Source: Limnovirga soli
GTDB lineage: Bacteria > Bacteroidota > Bacteroidia > Chitinophagales > Chitinophagaceae
Length of the DNA stretch: 64,000 nucleotides
Assembly: GCF_013106755.1 (NCBI RefSeq)
Contig: NZ_WHPF01000005.1
Location: 357,847-421,846 of the forward strand
Reading direction: 5' to 3'
Part shown: in pieces, positions 27,582 through 36,924 of the stretch
Layout: each line of letters starts with the position of its first letter
How positions within the stretch are numbered: the first letter of the stretch is position 1
Notes under the pieces: generated by a model
The model's database searches: none
What the model was told of the DNA's origin: nothing
Seen by the model: the letters and a program-made list of their open reading frames with translations, nothing else
Program-made: the position numbers and the translations under genes

Positions 27582-27615
27582 AAAAAGCTTACCACTTTAT
27601 GTGTGTAAGCTTTTT
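27582..27615 (-). terminator. Intrinsic terminator, bidirectional
   Basis: AAAAAGCTTAC and GTAAGCTTTTT flank a 12-base loop, 28 bases beyond the stop of the minus-strand gene. Confidence 0.8.
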
Positions 27616-27642
27616 ATTTTGGTGTTTTTCTATGTGTTTAAT

Positions 27643-28056
27643 TTATTTTAAGCCATATAATTCTACATGTGCTTTTTGGCCCCGCCAATTAGGAATGCTT
27701 CGGTAAACAAATACCACCCTTTTCAAATTGCGGTTATACCCTTTTAAATCAATAATCCGTGTTTTTTCTCCGCTTTTAAAAATATTGCGCACCTGAATAT
27801 CTTCTTTGGTACCATTTTCATAATACACTTCCAGGTCATCAAACCTGATAGGTGCATCGGTAACTACCAGCCTTATGGCTTTAAATTTATCGGCACCTGC
27901 AACAATAATTGCATCTCTGTCGGCTTTAAAATCTACCACTGCTTCGCCTATTTTATGCCAGCCAGGTTTATTACTGGTAACCACTCCCACTTGCTGGGCT
28001 ATTGAAAATTGTACAGTACCCATTGCGAGTAATAGTAATAAAATGATCTTTTTCAT
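27643..28056 (-). CDS. Small secreted protein, DUF2541-like
   Basis: 137 residues with a signal peptide (MKKIILLLLLAMGTVQFSIA, cleavage before QQVG). The rest looks like one beta sandwich: IRLVVTDAPIRFDDLEVYYE, VRNIFKSGEKTRIIDLKGYN, then KRVVFVYRSIPNWRG and VELYGLK. This order resembles what I remember of the DUF2541/YaaI family; function unknown. Probably periplasmic. It has its own terminator. Confidence 0.6.
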   Translation of the reverse strand: MKKIILLLLLAMGTVQFSIAQQVGVVTSNKPGWHKIGEAVVDFKADRDAIIVAGADKFKAIRLVVTDAPIRFDDLEVYYENGTKEDIQVRNIFKSGEKTRIIDLKGYNRNLKRVVFVYRSIPNWRGQKAHVELYGLK

Positions 28057-28394
28057 ATAGGTAATTTTTTAAGTACTCTGGCAAACACCGTTCCAATAAT
28101 TTCAAAAAAATGTTAAAGGATTTTTTGGTTTGTTGTTTCCAATGCAAAAACTAATTCGATTAATAATAACAGCCTGCAACTGTAGCATTGCCTTTAAAGC
28201 ATATGCTGTATTATAATACAACATAAAAACCCCGAGCCACTAAAAAACAAAATGTATTAGTTCAGAGAATAAATAAATGCATTATGAAAACACAAATCAC
28301 TATTTGAACACACAAAAATTAGTAAACCCATCTACAGGGTTTATTGCTAACCAAACATTTAAAAACATCTTACACATTTATTAAAAGTTAACGT
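28057..28394. other. Gene-free divergent gap, 338 bases
   Basis: AT-rich and without repeat arms. It must hold the promoters of the DUF2541-like gene and the subtilase, but no good TAnnTTTG box is seen for either. Confidence 0.45.
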
Positions 28395-31364
28395 ATGAAA
28401 AGCAAAATTGTACTATCAGTATCTGCATTGGTACTGGCCGTAGCAGCCATTTTATTTAGCAGCTTTGGCAAACCACAAAGCGATTTATTTTATTATGGGT
28501 TTAAAGAAAAAATTAAAATAGAAACCCAGCCAGGCAAGTTTACCCTGCGTTTTACAGATATAGCGAATGCTAAAAGCCGGTTAGAGCAATTGGCCAAAAC
28601 AAATGGATTTTCTGCCAGAGAATGGAAAGACGACAGAACAGCTATCATAGATTTTATGCGCTCAGATGCCAGTGAAGCCATCCGCAAACTGCAAAGCGAA
28701 AAAGAAATAGCCACAGTACAACCATTATACAAAACATTGGCAGAGCAATTGGAACTTTCTGCTACCGATGAAATATTGGTACGATTTAATAAGTATACTG
28801 CCGCCACGGATGTGGAGCGTATTATGAAAACTTACCAATTATCGCTGGTACAAAAAGGCGAGTTGTTCTATACATTTAGTGTAGCAAAAACCGCCAATAC
28901 TTTACAAATTGCCAACACTATTATGGAAAGTGGTGTAGCAGAATTTGCCCACCCTAATTTTTATAGAAAAATTGAATTACAGCAAGTACCCAATGATGAG
29001 TTTTTTGGCTTTCAGTGGAATTTAAATAATACCGGTCAGGTAATTAATGATGGCCATACAGGTACACCTGATGCAGATATTGATGCACCTGAGGCCTGGG
29101 TAAAAACCATGGGTAGCAGCAGCATTGTTGTAGCTGTTATTGATGAAGGTGTTACCAGTAATCACCCTGATTTACCTAATGCCAGACAGGTAAGGTTAAA
29201 TGGTAGTAATTTTTCTCCCGGTGGTCCGGTTAATGATCCTTCACCGGTGGGTAATGGCAATCATGGTAATGCATGTTCGGGTATTGTAGCAGCTACTAGA
29301 AATAATGGAGAAGGCATTTCTGGTGTAGCGCCTAATTGTAAAATTATGCCTATTAAAATATTAAACAGTGCAGCCACAGATGCAAATATTGCCAATGCAA
29401 TTACGTTTGCCAAAACCAATGGAGCACAGGTAATTTCCAATAGCTGGGGATATAGTACATCAAGCACAAACTTTATTCCTGCAATTGTTACAGCCATACA
29501 GGACGCTGTTACCAATGGCCGTGGTGGTTTAGGTTGTGTAGTAGTTTTTGCAGCACAAAACACTGCTGATTTGGTACATGGTATTAACGGCTATATTGGT
29601 TTTCCAGGCAATGTAAATATTGCCGGAGTTTTAACAGTAGGCGCATCAGACCGCTACGACAAACAAGCCAATTACAGCCCACTTAGCGTGCCTGCAGCAG
29701 CTAACAACCAGATAGTGGATATTGTGGCTCCTTCTCACAGGGCTTATACCAGCCAGATAGCTACTGAAAACTTTGAAATATGGTCTATGGATATTCCAGG
29801 GGCCACTGGTTATAACCCTCAAACTGGCGGCATTTATTTGCCTGCAGCCGGTATTAATTACCAATCTTATACCGGTCGTATGGGTGGAACATCTGCCGCT
29901 ACGCCACAAGTGGCTGGTGCTGCTGCTTTATTGTTATCACTAAACTCCTCTTTAACCCAGCAACAGGTATTTAATATTTTAACTGAAAATGCCGATAAAG
30001 TAGGTGGTTATACCTACAATGCAAGCGGTTTTAGTAACGAGATGGGTTATGGCCGTTTAAATCTTTACCGCGCAGTGCAAAAAGCCAAGGCTGATTTGTA
30101 TATGAAAGACCAAAGCGCCGATGCCGGTATAGAGCCCAACCCTTCAACAGCTGCTTATTATACTTCTCCTGATATTTGGGTAAGAAATGTAAATGATGGT
30201 GGTACAACTCACCAAAACCCCGAAGCCGGACAGATAAATTATGTGTATGTAAAAGTTAGAAACCGTGGCGTTGGATCTTCTTCAGGTATTTCAGATAACC
30301 TGAAACTCTATTGGGCAAAAGCTTCCACTGGTTTAAGCTGGACATTCCCCTGGACCGGTTCAACCTATAACTGTGCAGGCAATACCATTAATATTGGCGG
30401 CCAAATTGGTACCCAATTGATTGGCGTAATTCCTGCCGCTGGTACAACTACCTATATTTTTAACTGGACACCTCCAAAACCAACCGATTTCCAACCTTGC
30501 TTTGGTACAGATGCTTCGCATTTTTGCTTACTGGCCCGTATTGAAACTGCACCTGCAAGCCCTTATGGTATGGCAGTACCCGAAACCACCAGTCTTGGTG
30601 ATAATGTAAAAAACAACAATAATATCGTTTGGAAAAATGTATCAGTAGTAGATCTGTTGCCAAATGTTAGTCTGGTTAAAACTTCGGTTTTAATTACAGG
30701 TTCCAAATTATTAAGAAGAACTTTTACCAGCACTGATCTGGCATTTATGGTACCAAGGGAAAAAGGCGTTGAAAATATTCTTACAGTTGCCGATGTGGAT
30801 ATTGATCTTGGCGAATTTACCAAAGGCTGGCTTAATGCTGGCGGCAGGGTAGAGGGTGGCAAAACTTACCTGGATGATAAAGGCAATACCCTTATTCGTA
30901 TTAGCGCAACAACAGGTAAAATTTATGGTGTGCCAATTGCTACTACGCAAATGGGTAGCATAACACTTAATATTATGCCACTTAAATTTAGCCCCGGCAT
31001 TTTATACGATTTTGATATACAGCAAATGGATAAAAATGTAGTGGTAGGTGGTGAAAGGTTTGACCTGCAGTTTAAAGACAAAGCTGGTTTTGCCAAAACA
31101 CCGGCAACTATTCAAACACCGGCAATCTTCCCTAAGAATCCATTGAAAGTTTATCAAACCGGAGCACAGTTAAATATTGAAATGAACGATGGCAAAACGT
31201 ATTTGGTAACTGTTGCCAATAATTTTGGTCAAGTATTTAGCACGGTTAAAATGACCAACCGTATAAGCATACCTACAAGTACTTATATGAAAGGTGTTTA
31301 CTTTGTAAAACTAAGTAGCATTAAAGATCAACAGACTTATGGTGCAAGTGTTATTATTCAGTAA
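28395..31364 (+). CDS. Secreted S8 subtilisin-like protease with type IX-like C-terminal tail
   Basis: 989 residues. An N-terminal signal segment (SKIVLSVSALVLAVAAILFS) precedes a propeptide-like region to about 200. The peptidase domain has the triad Asp250 (AVIDEGV), His290 (GNHGNACSGIVAA) and Ser500 (GGTSAATPQVAG) with a probable oxyanion Asn389 (FAAQN). After it comes a CARDB-like beta region (IWVRNVNDGG.. VKVRNRGVGS). The last about 75 residues (NPLKVYQTGAQL.. GQVFSTVKM.. GVYFVKLSS) resemble the Por secretion tail, suggesting export by the gliding-linked type IX system. Confidence 0.9.
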   Translation: MKSKIVLSVSALVLAVAAILFSSFGKPQSDLFYYGFKEKIKIETQPGKFTLRFTDIANAKSRLEQLAKTNGFSAREWKDDRTAIIDFMRSDASEAIRKLQSEKEIATVQPLYKTLAEQLELSATDEILVRFNKYTAATDVERIMKTYQLSLVQKGELFYTFSVAKTANTLQIANTIMESGVAEFAHPNFYRKIELQQVPNDEFFGFQWNLNNTGQVINDGHTGTPDADIDAPEAWVKTMGSSSIVVAVIDEGVTSNHPDLPNARQVRLNGSNFSPGGPVNDPSPVGNGNHGNACSGIVAATRNNGEGISGVAPNCKIMPIKILNSAATDANIANAITFAKTNGAQVISNSWGYSTSSTNFIPAIVTAIQDAVTNGRGGLGCVVVFAAQNTADLVHGINGYIGFPGNVNIAGVLTVGASDRYDKQANYSPLSVPAAANNQIVDIVAPSHRAYTSQIATENFEIWSMDIPGATGYNPQTGGIYLPAAGINYQSYTGRMGGTSAATPQVAGAAALLLSLNSSLTQQQVFNILTENADKVGGYTYNASGFSNEMGYGRLNLYRAVQKAKADLYMKDQSADAGIEPNPSTAAYYTSPDIWVRNVNDGGTTHQNPEAGQINYVYVKVRNRGVGSSSGISDNLKLYWAKASTGLSWTFPWTGSTYNCAGNTINIGGQIGTQLIGVIPAAGTTTYIFNWTPPKPTDFQPCFGTDASHFCLLARIETAPASPYGMAVPETTSLGDNVKNNNNIVWKNVSVVDLLPNVSLVKTSVLITGSKLLRRTFTSTDLAFMVPREKGVENILTVADVDIDLGEFTKGWLNAGGRVEGGKTYLDDKGNTLIRISATTGKIYGVPIATTQMGSITLNIMPLKFSPGILYDFDIQQMDKNVVVGGERFDLQFKDKAGFAKTPATIQTPAIFPKNPLKVYQTGAQLNIEMNDGKTYLVTVANNFGQVFSTVKMTNRISIPTSTYMKGVYFVKLSSIKDQQTYGASVIIQ

Positions 31365-31380
31365 CCATACAACAACCAAA

Positions 31381-31422
31381 ACAAAAGGAGACTGTTAGCA
31401 ATAACAGTCTCCTTTTGTTTTT
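31381..31422 (+). terminator. Strong intrinsic terminator of the subtilase gene
   Basis: ACAAAAGGAGACTGTTA and TAACAGTCTCCTTTTGT form a 17-base perfect stem with a GCAA tetraloop followed by T residues. Confidence 0.9.
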
Positions 31423-31552
31423 AGTGAAACCAGTCGATGTTAAAAATGAAATGGTAGCTTGTTATTTCGCTTAAAAAAATTTCAAGCTAACTGTACGCAT
31501 ATTGATTAACATAATTTGAATTAACTCAAATTATTATAGCTATATTTTTTGG

Positions 31553-31745
31553 GGCCAGGCAAAATATTTTTATGGCATCATTACTTGCATCGCACAATTG
31601 TGCTGCACCATGTAATGCAGCTTTAACAGCCAATTATACAAACAACAATTTTAAGTTTTAAATACCTGTATTTTGCCGCCATAATAACCCGCCGTACAAG
31701 AGTGCGACGCAAGTAAAGCTTATTGTGTAGGTAAATGCCGGGCTA
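31553..31745. repeat. Modular intergenic repeat, full element (decayed A left, A right)
   Basis: The left arm reads GGCATCATTACTTGCATCGC then ACAATTGTGC; the right arm has the exact core GTACAAGAGTGCGACGCAAG at 31694-31713 and ends in GCCGGGCTAA, three to six bases from the stop of the next gene. About 193 bases. The rest of the 386-base convergent gap holds only the subtilase terminator. Confidence 0.82.
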
Positions 31746-31750
31746 ATAAA

Positions 31751-32626
31751 TTAATCTGCCAGTCGCCCCAGTTTTTTTATTTTTATAAACTGCATAATCA
31801 GGTAAAATATTACCAGCCAAACCGCCAGTATTATTGAGTAGGCCATTAACTCAAGCCAAATGGGTGAGTGTCCTCTTCTGGCAAACAATGTTCTTTTATC
31901 AAATACAGATGTGTTTTGAAATGTAGCACCCCATGGAACGGCTTTTTCAACAGTAAGATTGCCATATACATCATTGTCTTCTATTGTGGCAATAAGGGTT
32001 AAGATGCCTTTTGCATCACCCGGTAAGCTGTCTCTTTTGTATTCGGCAGTAACAGTTCCTGTGCTGTCGGTAGTATAAGTTTCAGTTTCGTTTACGTTTA
32101 AATTGCCATCCAGTCTTTTAACAGCAACTTTTACATCTACACCCGTTACAGGTAACCAAACCGTATCATTTAGTGCTAATAATTTTGCAGTAATAACTTT
32201 ATCGGCGCTGGTATCAATTTGTAGTTTTGCTTTTACAATATCAACATTGGTTTTAGTTTCATCGTATAGTTTTGAGGCCTGCGCCACAGCAATAAAACTT
32301 TGGTTGGCCGATTTGTTCCATTCATCTTTTGCAGATGGTGGAATTAGCACAAAAGCTTCTCCTTTTTCATTGGTAATTGCCTTGCCCAACAGGTTTGCTG
32401 ATGATGAATCGCTGGTAATATAAAAGCGCACATCTATGCCTGGTATTTGCTGAAATTTTCCATCAATCTTTGATTTGGCATGCACCATTACATATTGCGA
32501 TTGATTATTATTGTTGTAGTAGCTAAGGTTTAATACCAGATCGTTTTTAGTGGCCTGTGCCCTAGCATTAAAGCTGAGGCAACTTAACAGTGCAATAAGT
32601 ATGTATAATTGATTATGCTTTTTCAT
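31751..32626 (-). CDS. Membrane-anchored periplasmic beta-domain protein of the electron-transfer cluster
   Basis: 291 residues. A signal peptide (MKKHNQLYILIALLSCLSFN..ARA) is followed by two Ig-like or macroglobulin-like beta repeats (GIDVRFYITSDSSSANLLGK ..TNEKGEAFV; then GVDVKVAVKRLDG ..TTDSTGTVTAEYK). A C-terminal membrane segment (WLELMAYSIILAVWLVIFYL) ends in a basic tail. Family not recognised. Its start overlaps the end of the NrfD-like gene by 14 bases, so translation is coupled and it very probably belongs to the same membrane complex. Confidence 0.75.
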   Translation of the reverse strand: MKKHNQLYILIALLSCLSFNARAQATKNDLVLNLSYYNNNNQSQYVMVHAKSKIDGKFQQIPGIDVRFYITSDSSSANLLGKAITNEKGEAFVLIPPSAKDEWNKSANQSFIAVAQASKLYDETKTNVDIVKAKLQIDTSADKVITAKLLALNDTVWLPVTGVDVKVAVKRLDGNLNVNETETYTTDSTGTVTAEYKRDSLPGDAKGILTLIATIEDNDVYGNLTVEKAVPWGATFQNTSVFDKRTLFARRGHSPIWLELMAYSIILAVWLVIFYLIMQFIKIKKLGRLAD

Positions 32627-33920
32627 GTTGTTCATTTTCTATAATTGTTTCATGAATGGGGATAATGGGGAAAATTCTGGCAAAGAAGGTAATAACCAAT
32701 AAAGCACCAGCTAAAGAACCAATGGCAATGGCCCACTCTTCCCAACTTGGAAAATAGTGCATATAATTTTGTGGTACATCGTGCATAGGTAAAAACGGAT
32801 GTAACAATGTTGGCGTTACAATCAGGTATCGTTTAAACCAGGAACCAACTACTACCAGTATACCTGCAATAAAAGCAGGCAAAGGTTTTCTGCCCTTTTT
32901 AAATAAGAGAATGAGTATGGGAATAATCATGGCTGTTGTAATGGCAAACCAGAAAACAGGAGCAAATTCACCGGTAAATAGCCCTACCAAATGTTCTTCT
33001 TCAGACTTTTTCATTTTAAACGCTGGCACCAAAAATTCGTTTACATTAAAATACAAATACAACAATGCAAGCAGTACAAGTATTTTACCCATTTTATCAA
33101 AATGTTCGTTGGTAATATATTTTTCCAGCTTATAGTGCGTACGAAAAATATACATGGCTACAATTACACCACCTGCACCCACCAAAAATGCACCTGAGAT
33201 AAAATAAGCACCAAAATTGGTACTATCCCAACCCGGCCGGTAAGTAGTAGCAAACAACCAGGAGGTAACGGTGTGTATAGAAAATGCTACAGGAATAATT
33301 GTGATTGAAAGTATATTAATGGCCTTATCGCTTATCTTAATTTGTGCTGGTGTGTTTTTCCAGAACGAACCTAAAAAAGAATAGAGTTTATTAAGTGATT
33401 TTCCCGTTTTTTCTTTAAACCTTAGTAAGATTTGAAAATCGGGCAATAAGGGGAAATACAGCAGTAAAATACTAATAAAGAAATAGGTAGTAATTACAAT
33501 TACGTCCCAAATTATTGGTGATTGTAAACGGCCATGCAAAAACAAATTATAAAACCTTTCAGGCCGGCCCATATCAACTATAATTATTAGCGATGCAAAT
33601 GTGATGGCCGAAACTGCAATAATTTCTGCAATCCTTGTTAAGGGTGTGCTCCAGTGAACATTGGTTAACCGTAATACAGCTGTAATTAAAGAGCCTACTA
33701 AACTAATGGCTACAAAGAATACAAAATTGGAAATGTAAATTCCCCAGGAAGCATAATCCCGCATGGATGTTACAACCAGTCCTTCTGATAATTGCCGGTA
33801 ATAGGCATAAGCACCAATTGCGCATAAAACCAATAAGAAAGCCACCCAAATCTTACCCTGTTTACCAAACTCCTGTGGCAGTAAATCTTCTGTAATTTTT
33901 TGTGATGTTAAGTTTTCCAC
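32613..33920 (-). CDS. NrfD/PsrC-family quinone-site membrane protein
   Basis: 435 residues with about ten membrane segments. NrfD/PsrC proteins bind quinone/quinol and pass electrons to or from a partner iron-sulfur subunit. IKISDKAINILSITIIPVAF, then HTVTSWLFATTYRPGWDSTN, is typical of the family. Three bases separate its start from the end of the four-cluster protein, the usual B-C subunit arrangement. Usually such a pair has a molybdopterin subunit A; none is encoded here. Confidence 0.87.
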   Translation of the reverse strand: MENLTSQKITEDLLPQEFGKQGKIWVAFLLVLCAIGAYAYYRQLSEGLVVTSMRDYASWGIYISNFVFFVAISLVGSLITAVLRLTNVHWSTPLTRIAEIIAVSAITFASLIIIVDMGRPERFYNLFLHGRLQSPIIWDVIVITTYFFISILLLYFPLLPDFQILLRFKEKTGKSLNKLYSFLGSFWKNTPAQIKISDKAINILSITIIPVAFSIHTVTSWLFATTYRPGWDSTNFGAYFISGAFLVGAGGVIVAMYIFRTHYKLEKYITNEHFDKMGKILVLLALLYLYFNVNEFLVPAFKMKKSEEEHLVGLFTGEFAPVFWFAITTAMIIPILILLFKKGRKPLPAFIAGILVVVGSWFKRYLIVTPTLLHPFLPMHDVPQNYMHYFPSWEEWAIAIGSLAGALLVITFFARIFPIIPIHETIIENEQHEKA

Positions 33921-33923
33921 TGT

Positions 33924-34862
33924 TTATGATTTTGGGTTAATTTTTTCTGTTCCTTCTTCTTCTTTGTTTTCAAAAGGGAAATTTCTGTTTACTGGTGGTA
34001 AATAATATACACTAGGTTTTGTGCCAAGATCTTCCATTAACCTGTATCCAGCTTTGTCTCTTATCAAATCGCTAAAGCGAAATGTTTCGGGGCCATTACT
34101 AACGGTATCTTCATTCATATCTCCAAACATAAATACACCATTGGGGCACGCAGATACGCAATGTGGTAGTGAACCCTGCCGCACCATATCCGGACAAAAA
34201 TCGCATTTACCAACCGTACCGGTTTTCTGCGGTACACTGGTTTCGCAGGAGTATGGTTTATCAGCAATTTCTTTCGATAATCCGGGGTCCTCCCAGTTAA
34301 ATACACGGGTACTGTAAGGGCAAGCGGCCATACAAAACCTGCAGCCAATACAACGGTCGCTGTCAATTAATACAATACCATCCTGGCGTTTAAAGGTGGC
34401 ATCTACAGGGCAAACTTTTACACAGGGCGGTTCATCGCAATGCATGCAGGTGGTAGGTTGCCAATATGGTGCTGTATGGTCTGCATCCTGCATGGCGTAT
34501 ACTTTTATCCAGTTTTGATCAGGATGTATATGATGCATATGATTACAGGCTGTTTGGCATTTCTTTAGACTTTTGCATCTGGAAAGATCAATTACCATTA
34601 CAAACTTTTTACCCTTAATACCAATCCTGGCCGCTTCATTAGAAACGGTAGGTAAATCTGGTACAGGTTTTAAAAAAGCTTTATCTACTTCAATTATTTC
34701 GCCATCCACCGATAGCAATTTTACCTTCTCACCCGATGGTTGCACCAAATCGTTTTCATCTGGTGCAAACGGGTTTTCTTTGGTTGAGCAACCCGCAATG
34801 GCAAGGCTTGCCAACAGGCCCGATGTAATAAATTCTCTTCTCGAAGTATCATTTATTTTCAT
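33924..34862 (-). CDS. Tat-exported 4x[4Fe-4S] ferredoxin subunit (PsrB/NrfC/DmsB type)
   Basis: 312 residues. A twin-arginine signal (TSRREFITSGLLASLAIAGC) includes a lipobox-like LAIAGC. The ferredoxin core has the four cysteine groups of the DmsB family: CKSLKKCQTAC, CMHCDEPPCVKVC, CIGCRFCMAAC and CDFCPDMVRQGSLPHCVSAC, with an additional Cys ahead of the last group. It should relay electrons on the periplasmic face between the NrfD partner and another carrier. Before the core there is KLLSVDGEIIEVD, a motif shared with the small Tat protein upstream. Confidence 0.9.
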   Translation of the reverse strand: MKINDTSRREFITSGLLASLAIAGCSTKENPFAPDENDLVQPSGEKVKLLSVDGEIIEVDKAFLKPVPDLPTVSNEAARIGIKGKKFVMVIDLSRCKSLKKCQTACNHMHHIHPDQNWIKVYAMQDADHTAPYWQPTTCMHCDEPPCVKVCPVDATFKRQDGIVLIDSDRCIGCRFCMAACPYSTRVFNWEDPGLSKEIADKPYSCETSVPQKTGTVGKCDFCPDMVRQGSLPHCVSACPNGVFMFGDMNEDTVSNGPETFRFSDLIRDKAGYRLMEDLGTKPSVYYLPPVNRNFPFENKEEEGTEKINPKS

Positions 34863-34919
34863 GTGAAATATATTTAAAGTGGCGCTTGATTTTTATGTGA
34901 AAGCAACAAAAATGTTTAA

Positions 34920-35107
34920 CCGGGCAAATGCACAGTTATGTAACTTTTCTTGCGTCGCACTCTTGTACTGCAACAATACTATTGGGCAAATACAGTGCTT
35001 ATGTTATATGAAGTAACAGGCATGTGTGGGCTGCTGGCAGCTGCATTATGTACCACAGTATAAGTGTGCGACGCAACCTGGCTTAATAGCAATACATCAG
35101 CCGGGCC
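34920..35107. repeat. Modular intergenic repeat, full element (A left, A right) inside the electron-transfer cluster
   Basis: Left: CCGGGC, then CTTGCGTCGCACTCTTGTAC at 34950-34969. Right: AGTGTGCGACGCAACC and outer GCCGGGCC. About 188 bases with inverted arms. It lies between two same-strand genes, the small Tat protein and the iron-sulfur protein, and would be transcribed if they share a message. Confidence 0.87.
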
Positions 35108-35118
35108 CAAAAATTCTG

Positions 35119-35388
35119 TTATGATTTTTTTACCCAGCCCTGTAATTCCTTATCGGTTATTTTTTGTTTGGCGCTGCTTATATTTGCCATATCTACTTCT
35201 ACTAACCTGCCATCCTGTGTTAACAGTTTCATGGTTTTTTTTTCAGCGGCAGGTGCACAGCTAATTACCGTATTTTTTTTGCGGAAGAAGCCAAATTTTA
35301 AAAGGGGGAAAAGCGATAAAGCGCTTAGCCCAAACAGCCATTTTCTTCTTGAGTTTTTTTCTGAATTATCAATCACAGGCGCTTTCAT
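35119..35388 (-). CDS. Small Tat-signal protein of the electron-transfer cluster
   Basis: 89 residues from ATG 35388 (an upstream ATG at 35412 is possible). NSRRKWLFGLSALSLFPLLK is a twin-arginine signal or anchor. The remaining about 50 residues include KLLTQDGRLVEVDMANISSA, matching KLLSVDGEIIEVDKAFLKPV near the N-terminus of the iron-sulfur protein. No metal-binding motif is seen; there is a single cysteine after the anchor. Not a family I can name. It may be an assembly or docking factor. Confidence 0.7.
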   Translation of the reverse strand: MKAPVIDNSEKNSRRKWLFGLSALSLFPLLKFGFFRKKNTVISCAPAAEKKTMKLLTQDGRLVEVDMANISSAKQKITDKELQGWVKKS

Positions 35389-35476
35389 TTTTTCCGTATT
35401 AATGTGATGCAATCTTGTTGGAATACCTTTTTAAATTGGATATTGATTTTGTAGCTGGCAATTTTTGGCAGGATAT

Positions 35477-35502
35477 AAAAAGCCTCATTAATGAGGCTTT
35501 TT
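35477..35502 (-). terminator. Intrinsic terminator dividing the electron-transfer cluster
   Basis: AAAAAGCCTCAT-TAATGAGGCTTTTT is a perfect 26-base inverted repeat just downstream of the cytochrome gene and upstream of the small Tat gene, implying two transcripts or partial read-through. Confidence 0.85.
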
Positions 35503-35518
35503 ATATGTGCGGTATTTG

Positions 35519-35923
35519 CTATTTTTTTAATGTGCGCATGAAGTTTACCAAACTCCATATATCATCCTGCTCAGGAATTTTCTTTTTAAAGCCTGGCATA
35601 TCTTCTCTGCCTTCTGAAACTTTAAAAAATAAAGAACCGTCTGACTGTGATTGAAATGCAGCTTTGGTAAAATCAGAAGGTTGGGTATCTAATTGTGCAG
35701 CTTTACTACCATCGCCAAGGCCTGTTTTACCATGACAGGATGCACAATGTGTAGCCCATAATGCTTTGCCGGCAGCTACAGATGCAGCATCTGATTTTAC
35801 TGGGTTAGCTGTTTTTGCAGCTTTATCAGGGGCGGCCCAGGGTTTGGTTTGAATAAACCTGAAACTTGAACTTAAAACGGCAACAAGTACAATTGCGAAT
35901 GCTACAAGAATTTTGATTTTCAT
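35519..35923 (-). CDS. Class I cytochrome c, mono-haem
   Basis: 134 residues. An N-terminal hydrophobic segment (ILVAFAIVLVAVLSSSF) serves as export signal or anchor. The haem site is CASCH (Cys60, Cys63, His64) in THCASCHGKTGLGDG, and Met in GREDMPGFKKK is the likely sixth ligand; IWSLVNFMRTLKK closes the fold. A soluble or tethered periplasmic electron carrier, last gene of the upstream transcript of the cluster. Confidence 0.92.
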   Translation of the reverse strand: MKIKILVAFAIVLVAVLSSSFRFIQTKPWAAPDKAAKTANPVKSDAASVAAGKALWATHCASCHGKTGLGDGSKAAQLDTQPSDFTKAAFQSQSDGSLFFKVSEGREDMPGFKKKIPEQDDIWSLVNFMRTLKK

Positions 35924-35981
35924 GATCTTAAATAATTTGTTTAATAATTAAAAAGGTTGATTATAAAGTTCTGCTTTATTA

Positions 35982-36914
35982 TTAGAAATTCCACAACCTT
36001 GATATGTTAAACCCAACCAGGAACTGTCCTTTGGTAAAATCGTTTTGATTAAACAGGTTGTTGTTTTGGGGCAGAATAGAACCATAGTTGCCTGCAAAAA
36101 CCTGAAAATCGTGACCGCTTGATTTCATTTCTAAACCAAAACTGATATTGGGATGTGGGTTATTCATTGGATGTTGTGTAAGTGGCTGATCGTAGTTGGC
36201 TATAAGTGACATAGACCTTGATACTTTATACCTGCCTGAGAAACTGATGGCTAAATGCGTATTATTGAATTTAGGTTGTATTACACCGGCTTTATCGTAA
36301 TAACCTTCTACATTATTAAAATAAGATAAGCTGGGTGCCACCTGTACAGAGAATGATTCTGTAATTTTTCTGGCAATTATTAGTTGGCTAAAAAAGCTGA
36401 GTCGGTCACTAAATTCTACAATAGGTAAAGAGCTGTTTTTTGCTCTGGTGTCCATTACAGTATTTACAAACAGGCTTGCACTTATTGGCATGCTGTTGTT
36501 TTTGGTTTGTTTTAGTAATGCATATTTGGCACTTAGGTCTACCTGCATTTTATCGTTGGTTACACCAAACCCAACTTGCAGATTTTTTTTAGGCACATAA
36601 CTAAAGCCTAAACGCATGTTGGCGCCGGCAAATAAGCCAAACAGGTCTTTTAGTCCATGTTCTACCGTACCAAACCGGTGCTGAATATCAAACTCGAAAG
36701 TACCTTTAATGGGAACCATCACTGTTTGATTGTCTATGAGGTAAGTATCCTCAAAGGTATTTTTTACATAAACCTTCTTTTTTACTACAGGTGCAGGGGC
36801 TGCAATAGCCGAGTCCTGTGCTATCAATTCATTAAAGCATGTAGCCAAACCAATCAACAGCACTAAGCTTATCCTGGTTAGAATTGATAATGTATAATAT
36901 TTTTCTATTTTCAT
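35982..36914 (-). CDS. DUF5777-type outer-membrane beta-barrel protein
   Basis: 310 residues from ATG 36914 (MKIEKYYTLSIL), with a signal peptide. FEFDIQHRFGTVEHGLKDLF, then GLFAGANMRLGFSYVPKKNL, is the DUF5777 signature as I remember it, and alternating beta strands run to the C-terminal aromatic F (FNISRLWNF), as in outer-membrane barrels. Members often lie beside cytochrome c or YceI genes in Bacteroidota. A role as porin or scaffold in electron transfer is inference from this context only. Confidence 0.78.
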   Translation of the reverse strand: MKIEKYYTLSILTRISLVLLIGLATCFNELIAQDSAIAAPAPVVKKKVYVKNTFEDTYLIDNQTVMVPIKGTFEFDIQHRFGTVEHGLKDLFGLFAGANMRLGFSYVPKKNLQVGFGVTNDKMQVDLSAKYALLKQTKNNSMPISASLFVNTVMDTRAKNSSLPIVEFSDRLSFFSQLIIARKITESFSVQVAPSLSYFNNVEGYYDKAGVIQPKFNNTHLAISFSGRYKVSRSMSLIANYDQPLTQHPMNNPHPNISFGLEMKSSGHDFQVFAGNYGSILPQNNNLFNQNDFTKGQFLVGFNISRLWNF

Positions 36915-36924
36915 GTTGATTGAT

